Both the position numbers and the translations under genes were made by a program. A stretch of 8,364 nucleotides of DNA. It comes from Clostridia bacterium. GTDB lineage: Bacteria > Bacillota > Clostridia > Oscillospirales > Butyricicoccaceae. The stretch lies in NCBI GenBank assembly GCA_017407765.1, contig JAFQVZ010000280.1:1-8364 (forward strand). Direction: 5' to 3'. The notes below the pieces were generated by a model. It ran no database searches, was not told the DNA's origin, and was given only the letters and a program-made list of their open reading frames with translations. Below are positions 1 to 6,611 of this stretch, in pieces (the first letter of the stretch is position 1; the number at the start of each line of letters is the position of its first letter).

Positions 1-57
1 ACTGCCGAGCGCCCCCTTGAACGGGTCATAATCCGAATGGCGGAGGTGCGGGGATGA
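1..57 (+). CDS. C-terminal end of an unidentified protein (5' truncated)
   Basis: Frame 1 is the only plus-strand frame open from the window edge. It gives 18 residues ending in RMAEVRG before a TGA at 55-57. That stop overlaps the ATG of the next gene in the ATGA arrangement typical of translationally coupled operon genes, which is the main reason to believe it is coding. A short internal ATG at 37 is in the same frame and is probably not a start. Too little remains to name the product. In Bacillus the gene tatD lies a short way upstream of rnmV, but nothing visible here proves this is TatD. Confidence 0.45.
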   Translation, partial: TAERPLERVIIRMAEVRG

Positions 58-638
58 TAAAGCTCAGGCAGGCCATAGTTGTCGAAGGCAAATATGATAA
101 AATAAAGCTGGGACAGATATTTGATGCTGTCATTGTAGCTACCGAAGGTTTTGGTCTCTTTAATGACACTGAAAAAGTAGAGTATCTAAGGATGCTTGCG
201 CACACCTGCGGGATAATTGTGTTTACCGACCCCGATGGTGCCGGTCTTGTGATCAGAAATCATATCAAGAGCATCATAAGCGAGGGCGAGGTATATCACG
301 CGTATATACCTGATATACCCGGCAAAGAGAAGCGCAAGCGAATCCCGGGTAAGGAAGGACTCCTTGGTGTTGAAGGGGTCGACAATCAGCTTATTATCGA
401 TGCTGTAATGTCATGTGGTATATATGAAGACAGGGAAGAGCATGAGAAGATCACCAAGACCGATATGTATGAACTTGGCTTCTCAGGAAGGAAAGACAGC
501 GCCGAACGCAGGCAGAAATTGATCAAAAAAATGAAACTGCCGTCAAATATAAGCACAAACGGATTGCTTGATGCGATCAATGCAATGTTTGATCTGGCGG
601 AGTTTCTTGACTTTGTTATGGATCTGTTTTCAGAATAA
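54..638 (+). CDS. rnmV: Toprim-domain protein, RNase M5-like (5S rRNA maturation)
   Basis: The 194-residue protein opens with a Toprim domain. The conserved glutamate sits in VVEGKYD (Glu11) and the metal-binding DxD in FTDPDGAG (Asp59, Asp61), followed by an IR helix. A basic stretch (about residues 91-100) leads into LGVEGVD, which resembles the GVEHA segment of RNase M5. The C-terminal third is helical, as in the DUF4093 half of that family. RNase M5 cuts the double-stranded ends of precursor 5S rRNA in the cytoplasm of low-GC Gram-positives. The ATG is chosen because GGAGG lies at 42-46 and the start overlaps the upstream stop by 4 bp. The usual downstream partner ksgA is absent; a terminator follows directly. 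The middle of the Toprim domain departs from typical RNase M5 (no ETGGSA-like segment), so a related but distinct Toprim nuclease is possible. Confidence 0.72.
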   Translation: MIKLRQAIVVEGKYDKIKLGQIFDAVIVATEGFGLFNDTEKVEYLRMLAHTCGIIVFTDPDGAGLVIRNHIKSIISEGEVYHAYIPDIPGKEKRKRIPGKEGLLGVEGVDNQLIIDAVMSCGIYEDREEHEKITKTDMYELGFSGRKDSAERRQKLIKKMKLPSNISTNGLLDAINAMFDLAEFLDFVMDLFSE

Positions 639-640
639 GA

Positions 641-670
641 AAAAGCTCATGGTAAAAACCATGAGCTTTT
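641..670. terminator. Bidirectional rho-independent terminator between convergent genes
   Basis: A perfect 13-bp stem (641-653 pairing with 658-670) closes a 4-nt AAAA loop. Its A-rich left flank and T-rich right flank give a U tract in both directions. It sits between the RNase M5-like gene (stop 638) and the hydrolase gene (stop 690), so it can end both convergent transcripts. Confidence 0.9.
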
Positions 671-689
671 AATTTTGCCTTATGTAAGA

Positions 690-1595
690 TTAAAAGAGTG
701 TGCCGGAACCTACATAGTGAGAAGAATAGTAGGAACTGTTCATCGAGTCATAGCAAACTGTCTTGCCGGGACGGGGAGCATGAATAAAGTTGCCGCCGCC
801 AACATAGATTCCTACATGACCGATCGACGAGCTGCCTGCATAGTTGGAGAAGAAGACCAGATCGCCGGGCTGAAGCTCGGACTTCGAGATCTTTGTTACC
901 TTTGTATACTGGCTGGACGAAGAATGGGGAAGGCTGATGCCGAACTGCTTGTAGACATACTGTGTGAAGCCCGAGCAGTCAAAACCATTGGGTGTTGTGC
1001 CGCCATAAACATAACGGCAGCCGAGCAGGGTAGAAGCATAATCGGTGATGGCGCTGCGTGTTGTGACTGCACCGGCATTGACCGAAGATGTGCTTGTAGA
1101 AGAAATTGTGTTTGCAACTACTTCAACATAATCGGGATGAATATAGCCCTTATAGCTGGCTGTTTCGATCTTAAACCAACCGCTGTTGATGCCGATGATA
1201 TTAACTGTTGCACCCTTGGAAAGGCGGGAAACGATGTCACCGGAGGTGGAAGGAGCACTTCTGACATTCAGGATATCTGTTGTGACCTTAGCTGCGCCGG
1301 GCTGAACGTTCATGATGTCGGAAAGCTCTACATAATCTTTGCTGACAAAACCGTTCTGGCCGTTGTAAGCAACCTTATACCAACCATCGAGTTCATCAAG
1401 AACAGCAACTCTGTGGGTATTGGGGATCTGTGTTATAACAGATGCATTAGTTGTTGCCTCGGCTCTGAGGTTGAGGGAAGATCCTACCTTGATCTCGCCG
1501 CCCTTTACATCATAAGCATTGGCGGAAAGAGCCAGGCAGGCCGAAATGATAAATGTCAGGAAAAATGTCTTCTTAATACGTTTGAAAAATGCCAT
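690..1595 (-). CDS. Secreted SH3b-SH3b-NlpC/P60 peptidoglycan endopeptidase
   Basis: The 301-residue protein has a basic, hydrophobic signal peptide with probable cleavage after ALSANA (residue 27). Two bacterial SH3 domains follow, about residues 30-91 and 100-159, each with the LNLRA/LNVRS and GW(Y/F)K motifs. After a Ser/Thr-rich linker (about 160-180) comes an NlpC/P60 domain (about 181-301). The catalytic Cys207 is in DCSGF, His260 in GHVGIY and His272 in FIHAPRPG, so the triad is intact. Enzymes of this family cut peptide stems of peptidoglycan, usually the D-Glu to diamino acid bond, outside the membrane; SH3b domains bind the wall. Start: GGAGG at 1602-1606, 6 nt before the ATG. It is the second gene of an operon, 27 bp after the 96-residue gene, and shares its promoter at 1934-1961. 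The exact bond cut cannot be told from sequence. Confidence 0.93.
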   Translation of the reverse strand: MAFFKRIKKTFFLTFIISACLALSANAYDVKGGEIKVGSSLNLRAEATTNASVITQIPNTHRVAVLDELDGWYKVAYNGQNGFVSKDYVELSDIMNVQPGAAKVTTDILNVRSAPSTSGDIVSRLSKGATVNIIGINSGWFKIETASYKGYIHPDYVEVVANTISSTSTSSVNAGAVTTRSAITDYASTLLGCRYVYGGTTPNGFDCSGFTQYVYKQFGISLPHSSSSQYTKVTKISKSELQPGDLVFFSNYAGSSSIGHVGIYVGGGNFIHAPRPGKTVCYDSMNSSYYSSHYVGSGTLF

Positions 1596-1622
1596 ATATA
1601 ACCTCCGGGGATAGGGTGACCT

Positions 1623-1913
1623 TTATTTGGAAGAGAGAGATCTCTCCAGCCAGATGGAAGCAATGTCCATTGCATTATAAAGGCCGTTCTTTGTGGACGA
1701 CTTGATAACTTTGTCTTTAGGACTGATATCGGGGTCTGTCAGCTGAAGCTGGACAGAGACACTTTCGGCTACATCAAGATCGCCGACCTTCTTGGCCGAG
1801 AGAATCTGAAGCACTGCAATATACTTATCGCTCATGCTGCCGTAATAAATGGTGTTGTCCTTTCTGATAAGAGGACGACCCTTGTAGGAAAGGGGAGTAT
1901 TATTTGTGCTCAT
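1623..1913 (-). CDS. Conserved small protein of unknown function, co-transcribed with NlpC/P60 hydrolase
   Basis: The 96-residue soluble protein has no signal peptide or membrane segment. I recognise no named domain. The N-terminal part is basic and polar (LSYKGRPLIRKDNTIYYG), followed by predicted helix/strand segments and a hydrophobic C-terminal helix (AMDIASIWLERSL). It resembles short hypothetical proteins I associate with Ruminococcus-type genomes, but that is memory and not a search. GGAGG at 1920-1924 lies 6 nt before the ATG, and a near-consensus promoter lies just upstream, so this is a real, well-expressed gene. It is the first gene of the operon whose second gene is the secreted NlpC/P60 hydrolase; a cytoplasmic role linked to wall turnover is inference from position only. 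Confidence 0.85.
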   Translation of the reverse strand: MSTNNTPLSYKGRPLIRKDNTIYYGSMSDKYIAVLQILSAKKVGDLDVAESVSVQLQLTDPDISPKDKVIKSSTKNGLYNAMDIASIWLERSLSSK

Positions 1914-1933
1914 AGAGTACCTCCGATGTTAAT

Positions 1934-1961
1934 ATTATATCACATGGGTAACAAAAGTCAA
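1934..1961 (-). promoter_or_regulatory. Sigma-A promoter with extended -10 for the 96-aa/hydrolase operon
   Basis: On the minus strand TTGACT (1961-1956) is followed after 16 nt by TATAAT (1939-1934), with TG one base upstream of the -10, an extended -10. Transcription would start near 1927, leaving a leader of only about 13 nt that is mostly the ribosome binding site. Confidence 0.85.
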
Positions 1962-1985
1962 ACAAAAAGTAACAAAATGCTTACA
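1948..1985 (-). promoter_or_regulatory. Tandem WalR-like boxes overlapping the hydrolase operon promoter
   Basis: Reading the minus strand, TGTAAG (1985-1980), 5 nt, TGTTAC (1974-1969), 4 nt, TGTTTG (1964-1959), 5 nt, TGTTAC (1953-1948). The WalR (YycF) consensus known from Bacillus and Staphylococcus is TGTWAH-N5-TGTWAH. The distal pair fits 11 of 12 defined positions and the proximal pair is weaker in its first half. All four half-sites sit in TTTTGT contexts spaced 11, 10 and 11 bp, so they lie on one face of the helix. The proximal pair brackets the -35 region and spacer. WalR controls cell-wall hydrolases, which fits the operon. The assignment is inference; part of the signal could be AT-rich coincidence. 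Confidence 0.5.
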
Positions 1986-2043
1986 AAAATTATTACCAGT
2001 GATTATTGCCAAATAAACATGAAATATTTTGTCAGAAAGTCGC

Positions 2044-2081
2044 TAATAAAATCTAAACCCTGCCGTTTGGGCAGGGTTTAG
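2044..2081 (-). terminator. Rho-independent terminator of ireB
   Basis: A perfect 12-bp GC-rich stem (2070-2081 with 2053-2064 as read on the minus strand) has a 5-nt loop at 2065-2069. It is followed on the minus strand by ATTTTATT. It starts 9 bp after the ireB stop and isolates ireB from the downstream operon. Confidence 0.9.
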
Positions 2082-2089
2082 TATTGTGG

Positions 2090-2335
2090 TTAGTTAGAAA
2101 GATACTGCCTGACAAGCTCCTGAAGCAGCTCATCACGATCGATTTTACGGATGAGACCTCGGGCGTTATGATGATTTGTAATATATGTAGGATCTTCCGA
2201 GAGGATATAGCCAACGATCTGATTGATCGGATTATAGCCTTTTTCGCGGAGCGCGTCATACACGGTCGTCAGGATACGCTTCATTTCAACGTCCGCGTCA
2301 TCTTTTACATTGAACTTCTTTGTACCGTCTACCAT
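2090..2335 (-). CDS. ireB: IreB family regulatory phosphoprotein (UPF0297)
   Basis: This 81-residue cytoplasmic protein matches the UPF0297/IreB family along its whole length, with the signature segments [25 protein letters not shown], shown by its core [13 protein letters not shown] (about residues 31-43), then DPTYI, ARGLIRK and a C-terminal ELVRQYL helix. In Enterococcus faecalis IreB is phosphorylated on N-terminal threonines by the PASTA kinase IreK and lowers cephalosporin resistance; the Bacillus relative is YrzL. Here Thr5 is the only threonine in the N-terminal tail, so it is the candidate phospho-site (inference). AGGAGG at 2345-2350 lies 9 nt before the ATG. In many Firmicutes the gene is followed by ruvX (yqgF); here it stands alone between its own promoter and terminator. 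Confidence 0.93.
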   Translation of the reverse strand: MVDGTKKFNVKDDADVEMKRILTTVYDALREKGYNPINQIVGYILSEDPTYITNHHNARGLIRKIDRDELLQELVRQYLSN

Positions 2336-2403
2336 TTTTAACAGCCTCCTTGGGAAACTCCGATTGGTTTAAAATATGTCACAGACGAGCTGATAACACA
2401 TTT

Positions 2404-2432
2404 ATTATATTACAAATTAAAGGCAAAGTAAA
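2404..2432 (-). promoter_or_regulatory. Probable sigma-A promoter of ireB
   Basis: On the minus strand TTTACT (2432-2427) is followed by a 17-nt spacer and a perfect TATAAT (2409-2404). It lies in an AT-rich gap just after the pheT stop, where I see no clear hairpin terminator, so pheST read-through into ireB is also possible. Confidence 0.7.
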
Positions 2433-2459
2433 GGAAAAGTTTCAAATTGGTTACGGAAG

Positions 2460-5153
2460 TTATGCACGAATAACTGCGCCGCAGTCAGCTGCCAGAGCTT
2501 CAAGGATGCTCTTGACATCAGCATCGGCCTCTTCACCGGTCAGGCTGCGGTCATCAGCTCTGAGAACCAGGTTAAAGGCAACCGACTTCTTGCCCTCAGG
2601 AATACCCTTACCCTGATAGATATCGAACAGGCTGGAGTTCTTGAGGAGATTCTTGCCGCCCTTCTTAATAGCTGCCTGAAGCTGTCCGACTGTTACACTC
2701 TGATCGCAAACAACGGCGATATCTCGTGTGACGGAAGGGAAGCGGGGCAGGGGCTGATATTCGGGGTCAGCGCCCTTTACGGCATTAATGGCTTCGAAGG
2801 AGAGCTCGGCGCAATAGAACTGAGCATCAACTCCGTAATTGCGTGCAACGAGGGGATGGATCTGGCCGAGAACACCAAGGCAGCTCTCGCCGGCATATAC
2901 CATTGCGCAGCGGCCGGGGTGGTAGGAAGGATTATCGGTGCAGGGAACAAAGGTCACATCTTCAACACGGAGATCGCTGAGAATTGCCTCGATATGACCC
3001 TTGAGAGCAAAGAAATCCATATCGTCGCCAAAAGCACCGAGGGAGAGAACTCTGTTCTCTACGGCAAGTCCGTCTTCGCCGCCTGCAAGATAGATGCGGC
3101 CTACCTCATAGAGCTTTACGTTCCTGTTACGGTAGTTATAGTTGCGTGTCAGGATCTCAAGCATCGAGGGGAGGACGGTTGTGCGCATGATAGATGTGTC
3201 TTCACCAAGAGGATTGAGGATCTTGAAGGAAGCACGGCGAGCATCTTCCTTTGCCCAGCCGATCTTATCGTAATAGGTGGGAGAGATGAAGGAATATGTG
3301 ATGATCTCGTCATAGCCAAAACCGCGGCACAGTGCGCCGAGGCGGTTCTCAAGCTTCTGTGCGGGAGAATATCCGCCCTGGGTTGTTTCGCCGCGCATAA
3401 GTGTTGTAGGGATGTTATTATAGCCGTAGAAACGTGCTACTTCCTCTGCAAGGTCAGCCATTCCGACAACATCGGCACGCCAGGAGGGAACGGTTACCTG
3501 GTCTCCCTCGATCTCAAAGCCAACGCTCTTGAGAATACGCACAATCTCTTCTTCACATACATCGGTGCCAAGCAGGCCATTGATGCGTGCGGGTTCCAGC
3601 TTAAGTATGCGGGGCTGAGGTACATAGTTGAGGATATCAATGATGCCGTCAACGACTTCGCCGGCGCCGAGCATTTCAACAAGCTCGCAGGCACGGTCAA
3701 CAGCGGGAAGGGTGTTCATGGGGTCGAGACCCTTTTCAAACTTTGCAGATGCTTCGGTGCGCATGCCGAGAGCAAGGGCTGTTTTACGGATACATGTGCC
3801 GTCGAAGCAGGCCGATTCGAATACAACATCGGTAGTGTCTTCAACGATCTCGGAATTGAGGCCGCCCATAATGCCGGCAAGGCCTACAGCACGGTCTTCG
3901 TCGGCGATGACCAGCATATTGTTTGTCAGCTTGCGAACGCCGCCGTCAAGTGTTGTCAGCTCTTCGCCATCCTGAGCGCGGCGGACAATGATCTTGCCGC
4001 CGTTTACATAGCGGTAGTCAAAGGCGTGCATGGGCTGACCATACTCGAGCATGACGTAGTTTGTGATATCAACGATGTTGTTGATGGGGCGAACGCCCAT
4101 TGCGCGCAGACGCTCGCGCATCCACTTGGGAGAGGGGCCGATCTTTACATTTCTGACCATACGGGCAGAGTAACGGGGGCAGAGGTCGGGGTCGGGTGTT
4201 TCTACATCAAGAAGCTCGAAGAGGTTGCCGTCGGCGCCGCCCTTTACCTCGGGTGTGTGGAGCTTGAGCTTCTGGCCGAATGTTGCCGAAGCCTCACGGG
4301 CCAGACCGATGATAGAAAGACAGTCGGGGCGGTTGGGCGTGATCTCGAACTCGACCACATGGTCATCAAGGCCGATAACGGGCTTGATGTCGTCGCCGGG
4401 CTTGATGCCTTCTTCGTTGAGGATAAAGATACCGTCTGTGATGCAGTGGGGGAACTCCTTCTGCTCGGCATGGAGATCTTCGAGAGTGCAGATGATCTCG
4501 TTCTTGGTATTATAGGCAACCATGTCACCCTCGTGGAGATTCATGCAGCCTGTTTCGATAGATGCAGTCTTACCGCCCATATCGAGTGTTACGGCAAAGG
4601 TGCCATAGGAAACGGTTGAAACTTCGGTGATTTTAGCTGCGACAACGGGACCATAGATCTTGTGGCCGGGCTGGATATCGGCGGGGATAGAGGGCTTCTC
4701 GGGGTCGATAGCCTTATAGTCGCCCAGAACTGCAGCTGCTTTAATAACTGCATAGGGGAAATCACGCTCGTCAAGACCCAGCTCGGAAAGGCCGCACAGC
4801 ATACCGTTGGACTTTACACCGCGGAGCTTGCCCTTTTCGATCTTTACGCCGCCGGGGAGGGTGGACTTATGCTTTGCAACAGGAACGATGTCGCCAACAT
4901 GGACATTCCATGCACCTGTAACGATCTGGACGGGCTCTTCTTCGCCGACATCGATCTGGCAGATCCACATATGGTCAGAGTCGGGGTGATGCTCGAGAGA
5001 GAGGATCTTACCTACGACTACATTGTTTATTTCTGTGCCCAGGTCCTCGGTTGTTTCTACCTTGGAGCCGGACAGAGTCATCGCCTCGGCAAATTCCTTG
5101 TCAGAGGCGGTTACATTTACGAACTCGTTGAGCCATTTTCTGCTAAGATTCAT
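2460..5153 (-). CDS. pheT: Phenylalanyl-tRNA synthetase beta subunit, with a ~100-residue insertion
   Basis: The 897-residue protein is the beta chain of the alpha2-beta2 enzyme that charges tRNA-Phe. Domains in order: N-terminal MNLSRKWLNEFV segment; tRNA-binding OB fold (about 42-120, with HHPDSD and CGLSELGL at its end); an extra segment (about 134-235); EFEITPNRPDC (268-278) opening the core; B3/B4 editing region (about 326-500, with MHAFDY and GIMGG); B5 (about 514-581); catalytic-like core (about 600-790); C-terminal FDX-ACB anticodon-binding domain (about 801-897, starting near RFPSVTRDIAV). Bacterial PheT is usually near 800 residues, so the excess matches the extra segment. AAAGGAG lies at 5166-5172, a rather long 12 nt before the ATG, in the 20-bp gap after pheS. 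It is co-transcribed with pheS under the T-box. Confidence 0.97.
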   Translation of the reverse strand: MNLSRKWLNEFVNVTASDKEFAEAMTLSGSKVETTEDLGTEINNVVVGKILSLEHHPDSDHMWICQIDVGEEEPVQIVTGAWNVHVGDIVPVAKHKSTLPGGVKIEKGKLRGVKSNGMLCGLSELGLDERDFPYAVIKAAAVLGDYKAIDPEKPSIPADIQPGHKIYGPVVAAKITEVSTVSYGTFAVTLDMGGKTASIETGCMNLHEGDMVAYNTKNEIICTLEDLHAEQKEFPHCITDGIFILNEEGIKPGDDIKPVIGLDDHVVEFEITPNRPDCLSIIGLAREASATFGQKLKLHTPEVKGGADGNLFELLDVETPDPDLCPRYSARMVRNVKIGPSPKWMRERLRAMGVRPINNIVDITNYVMLEYGQPMHAFDYRYVNGGKIIVRRAQDGEELTTLDGGVRKLTNNMLVIADEDRAVGLAGIMGGLNSEIVEDTTDVVFESACFDGTCIRKTALALGMRTEASAKFEKGLDPMNTLPAVDRACELVEMLGAGEVVDGIIDILNYVPQPRILKLEPARINGLLGTDVCEEEIVRILKSVGFEIEGDQVTVPSWRADVVGMADLAEEVARFYGYNNIPTTLMRGETTQGGYSPAQKLENRLGALCRGFGYDEIITYSFISPTYYDKIGWAKEDARRASFKILNPLGEDTSIMRTTVLPSMLEILTRNYNYRNRNVKLYEVGRIYLAGGEDGLAVENRVLSLGAFGDDMDFFALKGHIEAILSDLRVEDVTFVPCTDNPSYHPGRCAMVYAGESCLGVLGQIHPLVARNYGVDAQFYCAELSFEAINAVKGADPEYQPLPRFPSVTRDIAVVCDQSVTVGQLQAAIKKGGKNLLKNSSLFDIYQGKGIPEGKKSVAFNLVLRADDRSLTGEEADADVKSILEALAADCGAVIRA

Positions 5154-5173
5154 AGTGGTGGTGAACTCCTTTC

Positions 5174-6199
5174 TTAGAACTGCTCGAGGAAACGTACATC
5201 GTTCTCGAAGATGAGGCGCAGGTCAGCGATCTTGAAGCGGCGCATTGCCATACGTTCAAGGCCGATGCCAAATGCCCAACCGGAGTATACGTTCGTGTCG
5301 ATGCCGGCCATCTCGAGTACTCTGGGATGGATCATGCCGGCACCCAGCAGCTCGATCCAGCCTTCGCCCTTGCAGGTGGGGCAGCCGACACCGCCGCACT
5401 TGTGGCACTGTACGTCCATTTCGCAGGAAGGCTCGGTGAAGGGGAAGTGGTGGGGGCGGAAACGTGTCTTTGTGCCCTTGCCGTAAAGCTGCTCAACTAC
5501 TGTGTTGAGTGTGCCCTTAAGGTCAGCCATGGTGATGTTCTTATCGATTACCATGCCTTCGACCTGATGGAACATGGGAGAGTGTGTTGCGTCAACTTCG
5601 TCCTTGCGGTATACACGGCCAGGAGCCAGAATACGGATAGGGAGCTCCATTGTATCCATGGCGCGGACCTGCATGGGAGATGTCTGCGAACGCAGCATTA
5701 CACGGCTGTCTTCATCGAAATAGAAAGTGTCGGACCAGTCGCGGGAGGGGTGACCTTCCTCGGCATTGAGGCGGTCGAAGTTATTGGTAGCCAGCTCGAT
5801 CTCAGGGCCGTCAAGAATGGTGAATCCCATGCCGATAAAGATCTCCTTAAGCTCGTCAAGAGCTACATACATGGGGTGCTTGTGGCCGACGATCGCAGCC
5901 TTGCCGGGGATGGTGACGTCAAGAGCCTCGTCCTTGAGCTGCTGGATAAGAGCAGCCTCAGCCAGCTTGACCGATGCCGATTCAATGGCATTTTCAAGTG
6001 CTGCACGAACTTCGTTTGCCAGCTGGCCCATTGCGGGACGCTCGGATGCATCCAGCTTGCCCATCATCTTCAGGACGGCAGTCAGCTCACCCTTTTTGCC
6101 CAGATACTTGATACGGGCGCTTTCAAGCTCATCCTTGCAGGAGGCAGAAGAGATTTCTTCAAGACCCTGCTTCAGGATAAGTTCAAGTTGTTCTTTCAT
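5174..6199 (-). CDS. pheS: Phenylalanyl-tRNA synthetase alpha subunit
   Basis: The 341-residue class II synthetase subunit carries the active site for phenylalanine activation. An N-terminal coiled-coil arm (about 1-95) that contacts tRNA includes KYLGKKGELT. The catalytic domain holds motif 1 near HPMYVALDELKEIF (108-121) with GPEIE (131-135), motif 2 around RVYRKDEVDATHSPMFHQ (195-212) and motif 3 in GWAFGIGLERMAM (307-319). Four cysteines in a CxxCx4CxxC pattern (265, 268, 273, 276) form the ribbon common in Firmicutes PheS. Length is normal. GGAGG at 6208-6212 is 8 nt before the ATG. First gene of the pheST operon, 54 bp downstream of the T-box terminator. Confidence 0.98.
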   Translation of the reverse strand: MKEQLELILKQGLEEISSASCKDELESARIKYLGKKGELTAVLKMMGKLDASERPAMGQLANEVRAALENAIESASVKLAEAALIQQLKDEALDVTIPGKAAIVGHKHPMYVALDELKEIFIGMGFTILDGPEIELATNNFDRLNAEEGHPSRDWSDTFYFDEDSRVMLRSQTSPMQVRAMDTMELPIRILAPGRVYRKDEVDATHSPMFHQVEGMVIDKNITMADLKGTLNTVVEQLYGKGTKTRFRPHHFPFTEPSCEMDVQCHKCGGVGCPTCKGEGWIELLGAGMIHPRVLEMAGIDTNVYSGWAFGIGLERMAMRRFKIADLRLIFENDVRFLEQF

Positions 6200-6253
6200 G
6201 TGCTTGTCCTCCGTATTTATGTAAGAGTGTTATTCTGATCTTTATCGCAAAAT

Positions 6254-6287
6254 AAAAAAAGCCTTCGTCCACAAAAGGGACGAAAGC
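6254..6287 (-). terminator. Intrinsic terminator of the pheST T-box leader
   Basis: On the minus strand GCTTTCGTCC (6287-6278) pairs with GGACGAAGGC (6270-6261) with one G-U pair and a 7-nt loop, followed by seven Ts (6260-6254). The GTCCC portion of the ascending arm can instead pair with the T-box region to form the antiterminator. Confidence 0.94.
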
Positions 6288-6482
6288 ATGCTTCCGCGGT
6301 ACCACCCAGTTTCCCGTAAAGACGGGCTCTCATGTCCTTTAACGGGGACGGGCCGCCTTTGCCTACACATCATAAAAACTTCAGCAAAGGTGCTCAGAAG
6401 AGAACTTCGCATACCTCTGTTCACAGGCTCGCACCGGCCGCCTGCTCTCTGAAGAACCCCGGTATGTTACTCGCTTCATCGC
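6254..6482 (-). ncRNA. T-box riboswitch, phenylalanine-specific (UUC specifier)
   Basis: The minus-strand leader contains the conserved T-box TGGGTGGTACCGCGG (6308-6294); its UGGU can pair with the ACCA end of uncharged tRNA-Phe. Stem I spans about 6482-6392. GAAG/CTTC (6477-6474 with 6400-6397) and CATACC/GGTATG (6466-6461 with 6415-6410) flank the specifier loop, which has AGTA on the 5' side (6471-6468) and GAA on the 3' side. UUC follows at 6404-6402, a phenylalanine codon. The base shows GAT/TGA, fitting the GA (kink-turn) motif, and the distal hairpin CAGGC/GCCTG carries GGTG (GNUG-like). CCCGT/ACGGG near 6325-6312 fits stem III. Uncharged tRNA-Phe stabilises the antiterminator and allows pheST transcription. 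Confidence 0.96.
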
Positions 6483-6516
6483 CGCATTTTGCGATTTTTA
6501 AAACCATACATCATAA

Positions 6517-6545
6517 TTTATAGCACATATATTGTGGAAACGCAA
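6517..6545 (-). promoter_or_regulatory. Promoter of the T-box/pheST operon
   Basis: On the minus strand TTGCGT (6545-6540), a 17-nt spacer and TATAAA (6522-6517), with TG one base upstream of the -10. The weak -35 is offset by the extended -10. Start would be near 6510, giving a leader of about 310 nt, the size expected for a T-box. Confidence 0.72.
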
Positions 6546-6568
6546 GAAAATATCGATTTATTTTTGCG
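6541..6568. repeat. 28-bp imperfect palindrome between divergent promoters
   Basis: CGCAA (6541-6545) and TTGCG (6564-6568) bound an AT-rich dyad centred on ATCGAT, with 11 of 14 paired positions symmetric. It covers the -35 regions of the pheST and acpS promoters, so it could be an operator. I do not recognise the motif. Confidence 0.45.
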
Positions 6569-6581
6569 TATGCGTTATAAT
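6553..6581 (+). promoter_or_regulatory. Probable promoter of acpS and downstream genes
   Basis: A perfect TATAAT (6576-6581) lies 30 bp before acpS, with a poor -35 (TCGATT, 6553-6558) at 17-nt spacing. It is divergent from, and nearly back to back with, the pheST promoter. Confidence 0.6.
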
Positions 6582-6611
6582 AAGTGAAAACAGAGCGGAG
6601 AGGTATGGAAA

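Noticed and set aside
675..1601. 308-codon plus-strand frame over the NlpC/P60 gene
   Set aside because: Codon-aligned antisense shadow, Cys-rich and without a ribosome binding site. The minus-strand gene has a signal peptide, two SH3 domains and a full catalytic triad.
2856..4619. 587-codon open frame on the plus strand across pheT
   Set aside because: It is codon-aligned with pheT on the opposite strand and exists because pheT avoids TTA, CTA and TCA codons. PheT is unmistakable, and the antisense product has no recognisable domain.
5327..6238. 303-codon plus-strand frame over pheS
   Set aside because: Same codon-aligned antisense effect; pheS shows all class II motifs.
6242..6523. Small frames on both strands in the pheS leader (60-63 codons)
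   Set aside because: The whole stretch is explained by the T-box RNA; no ribosome binding sites or protein families are evident.
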